DNA from: Muraenolepis orangiensis
Taxonomy: Eukaryota > Chordata > Actinopteri > Gadiformes > Muraenolepididae
DNA: 64,000 nucleotides
Direction: 5' to 3'
Assembly (NCBI GenBank): GCA_027704905.1
Contig: JANIIK010000754.1
Coordinates: 1-64,000 of the forward strand
In this document: one piece after another, positions 9,501 through 21,900 of the stretch
How the letters are laid out: the number at the start of each line of letters is the position of its first letter
Numbering within the stretch: position 1 is the stretch's first letter
Notes under the pieces: generated by a model
Databases searched by the model: none
What the model was told of the DNA's origin: nothing
What the model saw: only the letters and a program-made list of their open reading frames with translations
Program-made: the position numbers and the translations under genes

Positions 9501-12500
9501 CTCCAGTCCCTAACTCCCAGGCTAGCTCCCTATGTCTCCAGTTCCAAACTCCCAGGCTAGCTCCCTGTGTCTCCAGTTCCAAGCTTCCAGGCTAGCTCCC
9601 TGTGTCTCCAGTTCCTAGCTCCCAGGCTAGCTCGCTATATCTCCAGCTCATAGCTTCCAGGCTAGCTCAGTGTCCCCAGCTTCTAGCTTCCAGAATAGTT
9701 CCTTGTGTCTCCAGTTCCTAGTTTCCAGGCTAGCTCCTTGTGTCTCCAGCTCCCAGCTTCCAGGCTAGCTCCCTGTGTCTCCATTTCCTAGTTTCAAGGC
9801 TAGCTCCCTGTGTGTCCGGTTCCAAGCTCCCAGGCTAGCTCCCTGTGTCTCCAGTTCCAAGCTTCCAGGCTAGCTCCCTGTGTCTCCAGTTCCTAGCTCC
9901 CAGAATAGCTCCCTGTCTCCAGTTCCTAGCTTCCAAGCTAGCCCTGTTTGTCCCCAGCTGCTAGCTTCCAGCCTAGCTCCGTGCGTCTCCAGCTCATTGC
10001 TTCCTGGCTAGCTCCTTGTCCCCATATCATAGCTTCCAGTCTAGCTCCCTGTGTCTCCAGCTCCTAGCTTCCTGGCTAGCTCCTTGTCCCCAGCTCCTAG
10101 CTTCCTGGCTAGCTCCTTGTCCCCAGCTCCTAGCTTCCAGACTAGCTCCCTGTGTCTCCAGTTCCTAGTTCCCAGGCTAGCTCCCTGTGTCTCCAGTATC
10201 TAGCTCCCAGGCTAGCTCCCTGTGTCTCCTGTTCCTAGCTCCCAGGCTAGCTCCCTGTCTCCATTTCCTAGCTTCCAAGCTAGCCCCGTGTGTCCCCAGC
10301 TCCTAGCTTCCAGCCTAGCTCCGTGCGTCTCCAGCTCCTAGCTTCCTGGCTAGCTCCTTGTCCTCAGATCCTAGCTCCCAGGCTAGCTCGCTATATCTCC
10401 AGCTCCTAGCTTCCAGGCTAGCTCAGTGTCCCCAGCTTCTAGCTTCCAGAATAGCCCCTTGTGTCTCCTGTTCCTAGCTCCCAGGCTAGCTCCCTGTGTC
10501 TCCGGTTCCAAATCCCAGGCTAGCTCCCTGTGTCTCCAGTTCCAAGCTTCCAGGCTAACTCCCTGTGTCTCCAGTTCCTAGCTCCCAGGCTAGCTCCCAG
10601 TGTCTCCATTTCCTCGCTCCCAGTCTAGCTCGCTATTCACAGGCTAGCTCGCTATGTCTCCAGCTCCTAGCTTCCAGGCTAGCTCAGTGTCCCCAGCTTC
10701 TAGCTTCCAGAATAGCCCCTTGTGTCTCCTGTTCCTAGCTCCCAGGCTATCTCCCTGTGTCTCCGGTTCCAAATCCCAGGCTAGCTCCCTGTGTCTCCAG
10801 TTCCAAGCTTCCAGGCTAACTCCCTGTGTCTCCAGTTCCTAGCTCCCAGGCTAGCTCCCTGTCTCCAGTTCCTAGCTTCCAAGCTAGCCCCGTATGTTCC
10901 CAGCTCCTAGCTTCCAGGCTAGCTCCGTGTCTCTCCAGTTCCTAGCTCCCAGGCTAGCTCCCTGTGTATCCAGTTCCTAGCTCCCAGGCTAGCGCCCTGT
11001 GTCTCCAATTCCTAGCTCCCAGGCTAGCTCACTATGTCTCCAGCTCCTAGCTTCCAGGCTAGCTCAGTGTCCCCAGCTTCTAGCTTCCAGAATAGCTCCT
11101 TGTGTCTCCAGTTCCTAGCTCCCAGGATTGCTCCCTGTGTCCCAGCTCCTAGCTTCCTGGCTAGCTCCTTGTCCCCAGCTCCTTGCTTCCAGTTTAGCTC
11201 CCTGTGTCTCCAGTTCCATGTTCCCAGGCTAGCTCCATGTGTCTCCAGCTCCTAGCTTCCAGGCTAGCTCCATGTCCCCAGCTCCTAGCTTCAAGGCTAG
11301 CTCCCTGTGTCTCCAGTTCCTAGCTCTCAGGCTAGCTCATTGTGTCTCCAGTTCCTTGCTCCCAGGAAGGCTCCCTGTGTCTCCAGCTCCTAGCTTCCTG
11401 GCAAGCTCCTTGTCCCCAGCTCCTAGCTCCCAGGCTAGCTCCTCGTGTCTCTGGTTCCTAGCTCCCCGGCAAGCTCCCTGTGTCTCCAGTTCCTAGCTCG
11501 CAGGCTAGCTCCCTGTGTCTCCAGCTCCTAGCTTCCAGGCTAGCTCCATGTCCCCAGCTCCTAGCTTCCAGGCTAGCTCCCTGTGTCTCCAGTCCCTAAC
11601 TCCCAGGCTAGCTCCCTGTGTCTCCAGTTCCAAACTCCCAGGCTAGCCCCCTGTGTCTCCAGTTCCAAGCTTCCAGGCTAGTTCCCTGTGTCTCCAGTTC
11701 CTAGCTCCCAGGCTAGCTCCCTATGTCTCCAGTTCCTAGCTCCCAGGCTAGCTCCTTGTGTCTCCAGTTCCTAGCTCCCAGGCTAGCTTGCTATATCTCC
11801 AGCTCCTAGCTTCCAGGCTAGCTCAGTGTCCCCAGCTTCTAGCTTCCAGAATAGTTCCTTGTGTCGCCAGTGCCTAGTTTCCAGGCTAGCTCCTTGTGTC
11901 TCCAGCTCCCAGCTTCCAGGCTAGCTCCCTGTGTCTATATTTCCTAGTTTCCAGGCTAGCTCCTTGTGTTTCCAGTTCCTAGCTCCCAGGCTAGCTCACT
12001 GTGTCTCCAGTTGCTAGCTCCCAGGCTAGCTCCCTGTGTCTCCTGTTCCTAGCTCCCAGGCTAGCTCCCTGTGTGTCCGGTTCCAAGCTCCCAGGCTAGC
12101 TCCCTGTGTCTCCAGTTCCAAGCTTCCAGGCTAGCTCCCTGTGTCTCCAGTTCCTAGCTCCCAGAATAGCTGCCTGTCTCCAGTTCCTAGCTTCCAAGCT
12201 AGCCCCGTGTGTCCCCAGATCCTAGCTTCCAGGCTAGCTCTGTGTCTCTCCAGTTCCTAGCTCCCAGGCTAGCTCCCTGTGTATCCAGCTCCTAGCTTCC
12301 AGGCTAGCTCTCTGTCCCCAGCTCCTAGCTTCCAGGCTAGCTCCCTGTGTCTCCAGTTCCTAGCTCTCAGGCTAGCTCCTTGTGTCTCCAGTTCCTAGCT
12401 CCCAGGAAGGCTCCCTGTGTCTCCAGCTCCTAGCTTCCTGGCAAGCTCCTTGTCCCCAGCTCCTAGCTCCCAGGCTAGCTCCTTGTGTCTCTAGTTCCTA

Positions 12501-14239
12501 GCTCCCCGGCTAGCTCCCTGTGTCTCCAGTTCCTAGCTCGCAGGCTAGCTCCCTGTGTCTCCAGCTCCTAGCTTCCGGGCTAGCTCCATGTCCCCAGCTC
12601 CTAGCTTCCAGGCTAGCTCCCTGTGTCTCCAGTCCCTAACTCCCAGGCTAGCTCCCTGTGTCTCCAGTTCCAAACTCCCAGGCTAGCTCCCTGTGTCTCC
12701 AGTTCCAAGCTTTCAGGCTAGCTCCCTGTGTCTCCAGTTCCTAGCTCCCAGGCTAGCTCCCTATGTCTCCAGTTCCTAGCTCCCAGGCTAGCTCCTTGTG
12801 TCTCCATTTCCTAGCTCCCAGGCTAGCTCGCTATATCTCCAGCTCCTAGCTTCCAGGCTAGCTCAGTGTCCCCAGCTTCTAGCTTCCAGAATAGTTCCTT
12901 GTGTCTCCAGTTCCTAGTTTCCAGGCTAGCTCCTTGTGTCTCCAGCTCCCAGCTCCCAGGTTAGCTCTCTGTGTCTCCAGTTCCAAGCTTCCAGCCTAGC
13001 TCTCTGTGTCTCCAGTTCCTAGCTCCCAGGCTAACTCCCTGTGTCTCCATTTCCTAGCTCCCAGGCTAGCCTGCTATGTCTCCAGTTCCTAGCGCCCAGG
13101 CTAGCTTCCTGTGTCTCCATTTCCTAGCTCCCAGGCTAGCTCCCTCTGTCTCCAGTTCCTAGCTCCCAGGCTAGCTCCCTGTGTCTCCAGTGCCTAGCTC
13201 CCAGGCTAGCTCCCTGTCTCCAGTTCCTAGCTTCCAAGCTAGCCCTGTGTGTCCCCAGTTACTAGCTTCCAGGCTAGCTCCGTGTCTCTCCAGTTCCTAG
13301 CTCCCAGGATGGCTCCCTGTGTCTCCAGCCCCTAGCTTCCTGGCAAGCTCCTTGTCCCCAGCTCCTAGCTCTCAGGCTAGCTCCTCGTGTCTCTAGTTCC
13401 TAGCTCCCCGGCTAGCTCCCTGTGTCTCCAGTTCCTAGCTCGCAGGCTAGCTCCCTGTATCTCCAACTCCTGGCGTCCAGGCTTGCTCCATGTCCCCAGA
13501 TCCTAGCTTCCAGGCTAGCTCCCTGTGTCTCCAGTCCCTAACTCCCAGGCTAGCTCCCTATGTCTCCAGTTCCAAACTCCCAGGCTAGCTCCCTGTGTCT
13601 CCAGTTCCAAGCTTCCAGGCTAGCTCCCTGTGTCTCCAGTTCCTAGCTCCCAGGCTAGCTCGCTATATCTCCAGCTCCTAGCTTCCAGGCTAGCTCAGTG
13701 TCCCCAGCTTCTAGCTTCCAGAATAGCTCCTTGTGTCTCCAGTTCCTAGCTCCCAGGATTGCTCCCTGTGTCTCCAGCTCCTAGCTTCCTGGCTAGCTCC
13801 TTGTCCCCAGCTCCTTGCTTACAGTTTAGCTCCCTGTGTCTCCAGTTCTAAGTTCCCAGGCTAGCTCCCTGTTTCTCCAGCTCCTAGCTTTCAGGCTAGC
13901 TCTCTGTCCCCAGCTCCTAGCTTCCAGGCTAGCTCCCTGTGTCTCCAGTTCCTAGCTCTCAGGCTAGCTCCTTGTGTCTCCAGTTCCTAGCTCCCAGGAA
14001 GGCTCCCTGTGTCTCCAGCTCCTAGCTTCCTGGCAAGCTCCTTGTCCCCAGCTCCTAGCTCCCAGGCTAGCTCCTTGTGTCTCTAGTTCCTAGCTCCCAG
14101 GCTAGCTCCCTGTGTCTCCAGTTCCTAGCTCGCAGGCTAGCTCCCTGTGTCTCCAGCTTCTAGCTTCCAGGCTAGCTCCATGTCCCCAGCTCCTAGCTTC
14201 CAGGCTAGCTCCCTGTGTCTCCAGTTCCTAGCTCCCAGG

Positions 14240-16135
14240 CTAGCTCCCTGTGTCTCCAGTTCCTACTCCCAGGCTAGCTCGCTATGTCTCCAGCTCCTAG
14301 CTTCCAGGCTAGCTCAGTGTCCCCAGCTTCTAGCTTCCAGAATAGCTCCTTGTGTCTCCAGTTCCTAGTTTCCAGGCTAGCTCCTTGTGTCTCCAGCTCC
14401 TAGCTCCCAGGCTAGCTCCCTGTGTCTCCAGTTCCTAGCTTCCAGGCTAGCTCCTGTGTCTCCAGTTCCTAGCTCCCAGGCTAGCTCCCTGTGTCTCCAG
14501 TTCCTAGCTCCCAGGCTAGCTCCTATGTCTCCAGTTCCTAGCTCCCAGGCTAGCTCCCTGTGTCTCCAGTTCCTAGCTCCCAGGCTAGCTCCCTCTGTCT
14601 CCAGTTCCTAGCTCCCAGGCTAGCTCCCTGTGTCTCCAGTTCCTAGCTCCCAGGCTAGCTCCCTGTCTCCAGTTCCTAGCTCCCAGGCTAGCTCCTGTGT
14701 CTCCAGTTCCTAGCTTCCAGGCTAGCTCCCTGTGTCTCCAGTTCCTAGCTCCCAGGCTAGCTCCCTGTGTCTCCAGTTCCTAGCTTCCAGGCTAGCTCCT
14801 TGTCTCCAGTTCCTAGCTCTCAGGCTAGCTCCTGTGTCTCCAGTTCCTAGCTCCCAGGCTAGCTCCCTGTGTCTCCAGTTCCTAGCTCCCAGGCTAGCTC
14901 CCTGTGTCTCCAGTTCCTAGCTCCAGGCTAGCTCCTGTGTCTCCAGTTCCTAGCTTCCAGGCTAGCTCCCTGTGTCTCCAGTTCCTAGCTCCCAGGCTAG
15001 CTCCCTGTGTCTCCAGTTCCTAGCTCCCAGGCTAGCTCCCTGTGTCTCCAGTTCCTAGCTCCCAGGCTAGCTCCCTGTGTCTCCAGTTCCTAGCTCCCAG
15101 GCTAGCTCGCTATGTCTCCAGCTCCTAGCTTCCAGGCTAGCTCAGTGTCCCCAGCTTCTAGCTTCCAGAATAGCTCCTTGTGTCTCCAGTTCCTAGCTCC
15201 CAGGCTAGCTCCCTGTGTCTCCAGCTCCTAGCTTCCTGGCTAGCTCCTGTGTCTCCAGCTCCTAGCTTCCAGGCTAGCTCCCTGTGTCTCCAGTTCCTAG
15301 TTCCCAGGCTAGCTCCCTGTGTCTCCAGTTCCTAGCTCCCAGGCTAGCTCCCTGTGTCTCCAGTTCCTAGCTTCCAGGCTAGCTCCCTGTGTCTCCAGTT
15401 CCTAGCTCCCAGGCTAGCTCCCTGTGTCTCCAGTTCCTAGCTCCCAGGCTAGCTCCCTGTGTCTCCAGTTCCTAGCTCCCAGGCTAGCTCCTGTGTCTCC
15501 AGTTCCTAGCTCCCAGGCTAGCTCCCTGTGTCTCCAGTTCCTAGCTCCCAGGCTAGCTCCCTGTGTCTCCAGTTCCTAGCTCCCAGGCTAGCTCCCTGTG
15601 TCTCCAGTTCCTAGCTTCCGGCTAGCTCCTGTGTCTCCAGTTCCTAGCTCCCAGGCTAGCTCCCTGTGTCTCCAGTTCCTAGCTCCCAGGCTAGCTCCCT
15701 GTGTCTCCAGTTCCTAGCTCCCAGGCTAGCTCCTGTGTCTCCAGTTCCAAGCTCCCAGGCTAGCTCCCTGTGTCTCCAGTTCCTAGCTCCCAGGCTAGCT
15801 CCCTGTGTCTCCAGTTCCTAGCTCCCAGGCTAGCTCCCTGTGTCTCCATTTCCTAGCTCCCAGGCTAGCTCGCTATGTCTCCAGTTCCTAGCTCCAGGCT
15901 AGCTCCATGTCTCCAGTTCCTAGCTTCCAGGCTAGCTCCCTGTGTCTCCAGTTCCTAGCTCCCAGGCTAGCTCCCTGTGTCTCCAGTTCCTAGCTCCCAG
16001 GCTAGCTCCTGTGTCTCCATTTCCTAGCTCCCAGCTAGCTCGCTATTCCAGGCTAGCTCGCTATGTCTCCAGCTCCTAGCTTCCAGGCTAGCTCAGTGTC
16101 CCAGCTTCTAGCTTCCAGAATAGCTCCTTGTGTCT
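14240..16135. repeat. Homogenised tract of near-canonical units
   Basis: Most units here are the canonical 35-mer or that unit minus one C (CTCCTGTG for CTCCCTGTG). Variant units present at the matching place in copy 2 are missing. At 15210, for instance, the text reads GGCTAG where 27737 has GGATTG, and the CTTGCTTCCAGTTTAG unit that follows in copy 2 is absent. The half-length marker at 16039 survives in a worn form, CGCTATTCCAGG for CGCTATTCACAGG. This is either a conversion tract or a smoothed consensus. Confidence 0.75.
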
Positions 16136-18186
16136 CCAGTTCCTAGCTCCCAGGCTAGCTCCCTGTGTCTCCGGTTCCAAGCTCCCAGGCTAGCTCCCTG
16201 TGTCTCCAGTTCCAAGCTTCCAGGCTAGCTCCCTGTGGCTCCAGTTCCTAGCTCCCAGGCTAGCTGCCTGTCTCCAGTTCCTAGCTTCCAAGCTAGCCCC
16301 GTGTGTCCCCAGATCCTAGCTTCCAGGCTAGCTCCTGTGTCTCTCCAGTTCCTAGCTCCCAGGCTAGCTCCCTGTGTATCCAGCTCCTAGCTCCCAGGCT
16401 AGCTCCCTGTGTCTCCAATTCCTAGCTCCCAGGCTAGCTCACTATGTCTCCAGCTCCTAGCTTCCAGGCTAGCTCAGTGTCCCCAGCTTCTAGCTTCCAG
16501 AATAGCTCCTTGTGTCTCCAGTTCCTAGCTCCCAGGATTGCTCCCTGTGTCTCCAGCTCCTAGCTTCCTGGCTAGCTCCTTGTCCCCAGCTCCTTGCTTC
16601 CAGTTTAGCTCCCTGTGTCTCCAGTTCCAAGTTCCCAGGCTAGCTCCCTGTGTCTCCAGCTCCTAGCTTCCAGGCTAGCTCTCTGTCCCCAGCTCCTAGC
16701 TTCCAGGCTAGCTCCCTGTGTCTCCAGTTCCTAGCTCTCAGGCTAGCTCCTTGTGTCTCCAGTTCCTAGCTCCCAGGAAGGCTCCCTGTGTCTCCAGCTC
16801 CTAGCTTCCTGGCAAGCTCCTTGTCCCCAGCTCCTAGCTCCCAGGCTAGCTCCTTGTGTCTCTAGTTCCTAGCTCCCCGGCTAGCTCCCTGTGTCTCCAG
16901 TTCCTAGCTCGCAGGCTAGCTCCCTGTGTCTCCAGCTCCTAGCTTCCAGGCTAGCTCCATGTCCCCAGCTCCTAGCTTCCAGGCTAGCTCCCTGTGTCTC
17001 CAGTCCCTAACTCCCAGGCTAGCTCCCTGTGTCTCCAGTTCCAAACTCCCAGGCTAGCTCCCTGTGTCTCCAGTTCCAAGCTTCCAGGCTAGCTCCCTGT
17101 GTCTCCAGTTCCTAGCTCCCAGGCTAGCTCCCTATGTCTCCAGTTCCTAGCTCCCAGGCTAGCTCCTTGTGTCTCCAGTTCCTAGCTCCCAGGCTAGCTC
17201 GCTATGTCTCCAGCTCCTAGCTTCCAGGCTAGCTCAGTGTCCCCAGCTTCTAGCTTCCAGAATAGTTCCTTGTGTCTCCAGTTCCTAGTTTCCAGGCTAG
17301 CTCCTTGTGTCTCCAGCTCTCCTAGCTTCCAGGCTAGCTCCTCTGTGTCTCCAGTTCCTAGCTCCCAGGCTAGCTCCCTGTGTCTCCAGTTCCTAGCTCC
17401 CAGGCTAGCTCCTGTGTCTCCAGTTCCTAGCTCCCAGGCTAGCTCCCTGTGTCTCCAGTTCCTAGCTCCCAGGCTAGCTCCCTGTGTCTCCGTTCCTAGC
17501 TCCCAGGCTAGCTCCTGTGTCTCCAGTTCCTAGCTTCCAGGCTAGCTCCTCTGTGTCTCCAGTTCCTAGCTCCCAGGCTAGCTCCCTGTGTCTCCAGTTC
17601 CTAGCTCCCAGGCTAGCTCCCTGTGTCTCCAGTTCCTAGCTCCCAGGCTAGCTCCCTGTGTCTCCAGTTCCTAGCTCCCAGGCTAGCTCCCTGTGTCTCC
17701 AGTTCCTAGCTCCCAGGCTAGCTCGCTATGTCTCCAGCTCCTAGCTTCCAGGCTAGCTCAGTGTCCCCAGCTTCTAGCTTCCAGAATAGCTCCTTGTGTC
17801 TCCAGTTCCTAGCTCCCAGGCTTGCTCCCTGTGTCTCCAGCTCCTAGCTTCCTGGCTAGCTCCTTGTCCCCAGCTCCTTGCTTCCAGTTTAGCTCCCTGT
17901 GTCTCCAGTTCCAAGTTCCCAGGCTAGCTCCCTGTTTCTCCAGCTCCTAGCTTCCAGGCTAGCTCTCTGTCCCCAGCTCCTAGCTTCCAGGCTAGCTCCC
18001 TGTGTCTCCAGTTCCTAGCTCTCAGGCTAGCTCCTTGTGTCTCCAGTTCCTAGCTCCCAGGAAGGCTCCCTGTGTCTCCAGCTCCTAGCTTCCTGGCTAG
18101 CTCCTTGTCCCCAGCTCCTAGCTCCCAGGCTAGCTCCTTGTGTCTCTAGTTCCTAGCTCCCAGGCTAGCTCCCTGTGTCTCCAGTT

Positions 18187-18900
18187 CCTAGCTCGCAGGC
18201 TAGCTCCATGTCCCCAGCTCCTAGCTTCCAGGCTAGCTCCCTGTGTCTCCAGTCTCCTAGCTCCCAGGCTAGCTCCCTGTGTCTCCAGTTCCAAGCTCCC
18301 AGGCTAGCTCCCTGTGTCTCCAGTTCCAAGCTTCCAGGCTAGCTCCTGTGTCTCTCCAGTTCCTAGCTCCCAGGCTAGCTCCCTGTGTCTCCAGTTCCTA
18401 GCTCCCAGGCTAGCTCCTTGTGTCTCCATTTCCTAGCTCCCAGGCTAGCTCGCTATGTCTCCAGCTCCTAGCTTCCAGGCTAGCTCAGTGTCCCCAGCTT
18501 CTAGCTTCCAGAATAGCTCCTTGTGTCTCCAGTTCCTAGCTTCCAGGCTAGCTCCTGTGTCTCCAGCTCCTAGCTCCGGCTAGCTCCTGTCCCAGCTCCT
18601 GCTCCAGGCTAGCTCCCTGTGTCTCCAGTTCCAAACTCCCAGGCTAGCTCCCTGTGTCTCCAGTTCCAAGCTTTCAGGCTAGCTCCCTGTGTCTCTAGTT
18701 CCTAGCTCCCAGGCTAGCTCCCTATGTCTCCAGTTCCTAGCTCCCAGGCTAGCTCCTTGTGTCTCCATTTCCTAGCTCCCAGGCTAGCTCGCTATATCTC
18801 CAGCTCCTAGCTTCCAGGCTAGCTCAGTGTCCCCAGCTTCTAGCTTCCAGAATAGTTCCTTGTGTCTCCAGTTCCTAGTTTCCAGGCTAGCTCCTTGTGT
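18187..18900. repeat. 341-bp local duplication with a broken seam
   Basis: The CAGTGTCCCC marker occurs at 18486 and 18827. The runs before each (about 18271-18486 and 18612-18827) match unit for unit. Copies 2 and 3 carry this run only once, which accounts for the drop in offset from 12523 to 12213 across this point. The join at 18571-18612 holds several clipped units (GCTCCGGCTAG, CTGTCCCAG, CCTGCTCCAGG) unlike any other place in copy 1. It looks like a faulty join or a badly supported consensus, though a real rearrangement is possible. Confidence 0.7.
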
Positions 18901-21900
18901 CTCCAGCTCCCAGCTCCCAGGTTAGCTCTCTGTGTCTCCAGTTCCAAGCTTCCAGCCTAGCTCTCTGTGTCTCCAGTTCCTAGCTCCCAGGCTAACTCCC
19001 TGTGTCTCCATTTCCTAGCTCCCAGGCTAGCCTGCTATGTCTCCAGTTCCTAGCGCCCAGGCTAGCTTCCTGTGTCTCCATTTCCTAGCTCCCAGGCTAG
19101 CTCCCTCTGTCTCCAGTTCCTAGCTCCCAGGCTAGCTCCCTGTGTCTCCAGTTCCTAGCTCCCAAGCTAGCCCTGTGTGTCCCCAGTTACTAGCTTCCAG
19201 GCTAGCTCCGTGTCTCTCCAGTTCCTAGCTCCCAGGATGGCTCCCTGTGTCTCCAGCCCCTAGCTTCCTGGCAAGCTCCTTGTCCCCAGCTCCTAGCTCT
19301 CAGGCTAGCTCCTCGTGTCTCTAGTTCCTAGCTCCCCGGCTAGCTCCCTGTGTCTCCAGTTCCTAGCTCGCAGGCTAGCTCCCTGTGTCTCCAACTCCTG
19401 GCTTCCAGGCTTGCTCCATGTCCCCAGCTCCTAGCTTCCAGGCTAGCTCCCTGTGTCTCCAGTCCCTAACTCCCAGGCTAGCTCCCTATGTCTCCAGTTC
19501 CAAACTCCCAGGCTAGCTCCCTGTGTCTCCAGTTCCAAGCTTCCAGGCTAGCTCCCTGTGTCTCCAGTTCCTAGCTCCCAGGCTAGCTCGCTATATCTCC
19601 AGCTCCTAGCTTCCAGGCTAGCTCAGTGTCCCCAGCTTCTAGCTTCCAGAATAGCTCCTTGTGTCTCCAGTTCCTAGCTCCCAGGATTGCTCCCTGTGTC
19701 TCCAGCTCCTAGCTTCCTGGCTAGCTCCTTGTCCCCAGCTCCTTGCTTCCAGTTTAGCTCCCTGTGTCTCCAGTTCCAAGTTCCCAGGCTAGCTCCCTGT
19801 TTCTCCAGCTCCTAGCTTCCAGGCTAGCTCTCTGTCCCCAGCTCCTAGCTTCCAGGCTAGCTCCCTGTGTCTCCAGTTCCTAGCTCTCAGGCTAGCTCCT
19901 TGTGTCTCCAGTTCCTAGCTCCCAGGAAGGCTCCCTGTGTCTCCAGCTCCTAGCTTCCTGGCAAGCTCCTTGTCCCCAGCTCCTAGCTCCCAGGCTAGCT
20001 CCTTGTGTCTCTAGTTCCTAGCTCCCCGGCTAGCTCCCTGTGTCTCCAGTTCCTAGCTCGCAGGCTAGCTCCATGTCCCCAGCTCCTAGCTTCCAGGCTA
20101 GCTCCCTGTGTCTCCAGTCCCTAACTCCCAGGCTAGCTCCCTGTGTCTCCAGTTCCAAACTCCCAGGCTAGCTCCCTGTGTCTCCAGTTCCAAGCTTTCA
20201 GGCTAGCTCCCTGTGTCTCTAGTTCCTAGCTCCCAGGCTAGCTCCCTATGTCTCCAGTTCCTAGCTCCCAGGCTAGCTCCTTGTGTCTCCATTTCCTAGC
20301 TCCCAGGCTAGCTCGCTATATCTCCAGCTCCTAGCTTCCAGGCTAGCTCAGTGTCCCCAGCTTCTAGCTTCCAGAATAGTTCCTTGTGTCTCCAGTTCCT
20401 AGTTTCCAGGCTAGCTCCTTGTGTCTCCAGCTCCCAGCTCCCAGGTTAGCTCTCTGTGTCTCCAGTTCCAAGCTTCCAGCCTAGCTCTCTGTGTCTCCAG
20501 TTCCTAGCTCCCAGGCTAACTCCCTGTGTCTCCATTTCCTAGCTCCCAGGCTAGCCTGCTATGTCTCCAGTTCCTAGCGCCCAGGCTAGCTTTCTGTGTC
20601 TCCATTTCCTAGTTTCCAGGCTAGCTCCTTGTTTCTCCAGTTCCTAGCTCCCAGGCTAGCTCCCTGTGTCTCCAGTTGCTAGTTCCCAGGCTAGCTCCTT
20701 CTGTCTCCTGTTCCTAGCTCCCAGGCTAGCTCCCTGTGTCTCCGGTTCCAAGCTCCCAGGCTAGCTCCCTGTGTCTCCAGTTCCAAGCTTCCAGGCTAGC
20801 TCCCTGTGGCTCCAGTTCCTAGCTCCCAGGCTAGCTGCCTGTCTCCAGTTCCTAGCTTCCAAGCTAGCCCCGTGTGTCCCCAGATCCTAGCTTCCAGGCT
20901 AGCTCTGTGTCTCTCCAGTTCCTAGCTCCCAGGCTAGCTCCCTGTGTATCCAGTTCCTAGTTCCCAGACTAGCTCCCTGTGTCTCCAATTCCTAGCTCCC
21001 AGGCTAGCTCACTATGTCTCCAGCTCCTAGCTTCCAGGCTAGCTCAGTGTCCCCAGCTTCTAGCTTCCAGAATAGCTCCTTGTGTCTCCAGTTCCTAGCT
21101 CCCAGGATTGCTCCCTGTGTCTCCAGCTCCTAGCTTCCTGGCTAGCTCCTTGTCCCCAGCTCCTTGCTTCCAGTTTAGCTCCCTGTGTCTCCAGTTCCAA
21201 GTTCCCAGGCTAGCTCCCTGTTTCTCCAGCTCCTAGCTTCCAGGCTAGCTCTCTGTCCCCAGCTCCTAGCTTCCAGGCTAGCTCCCTGTGTCTCCAGTTC
21301 CTAGCTCTCAGGCTAGCTCCTTGTGTCTCCAGTTCCTAGCTCCCAGGAAGGCTCCCTGTGTCTCCAGCTCCTAGCTTCCTGGCAAGCTCCTTGTCCCCAG
21401 CTCCTAGCTCCCAGGCTAGCTCCTTGTGTCTCTAGTTCCTAGCTCCCCGGCTAGCTCCCTGTGTCTCCAGTTCCTAGCTCGCAGGCTAGCTCCCTGTGTC
21501 TCCAGCTCCTAGCTTCCGGGCTAGCTCCATGTCCCCAGCTCCTAGCTTCCAGGCTAGCTCCCTGTGTCTCCAGTCCCTAACTCCCAGGCTAGCTCCCTGT
21601 GTCTCCAGTTCCAAACTCCCAGGCTAGCTTCCTGTGTCTCCATTTCCTAGCTCCCAGGCTAGCTCCCTCTGTCTCCAGTTCCTAGCTCCCAGGCTAGCTC
21701 CCTGTGTCTCCAGTGCCTAGCTCCCAGGCTAGCTCCCTGTCTCCAGTTCCTAGCTTCCAAGCTAGCCCTGTGTGTCCCCAGTTACTAGCTTCCAGGCTAG
21801 CTCCGTGTCTCTCCAGTTCCTAGCTCCCAGGATGGCTCCCTGTGTCTCCAGCCCCTAGCTTCCTGGCAAGCTCCTTGTCCCCAGCTCCTAGCTCTCAGGC

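Larger units (their letters stand above)
6549..19186. repeat. 12.5-kb higher-order repeat, copy 1
   Basis: Rare variant units in this span recur in the same order about 12.5 kb downstream. Pairs are TTACTAGC 6601/19187, GGATTG 7098/19683, AGCGCCCAGG 8028/20579, GGATTG 8554/21105, TTACTAGC 9231/21782, CGCTATTCAC 10631/23177, GGATTG 11125/23671, TTACTAGC 13259/25799, GGATTG 13757/26293 and 16535/29067. The offset falls slowly from 12586 to 12523 through small losses. Shorter periods are nested inside, for example 1456 bp between 7098 and 8554. The start is set at the end of copy B and is approximate. Confidence 0.85.
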
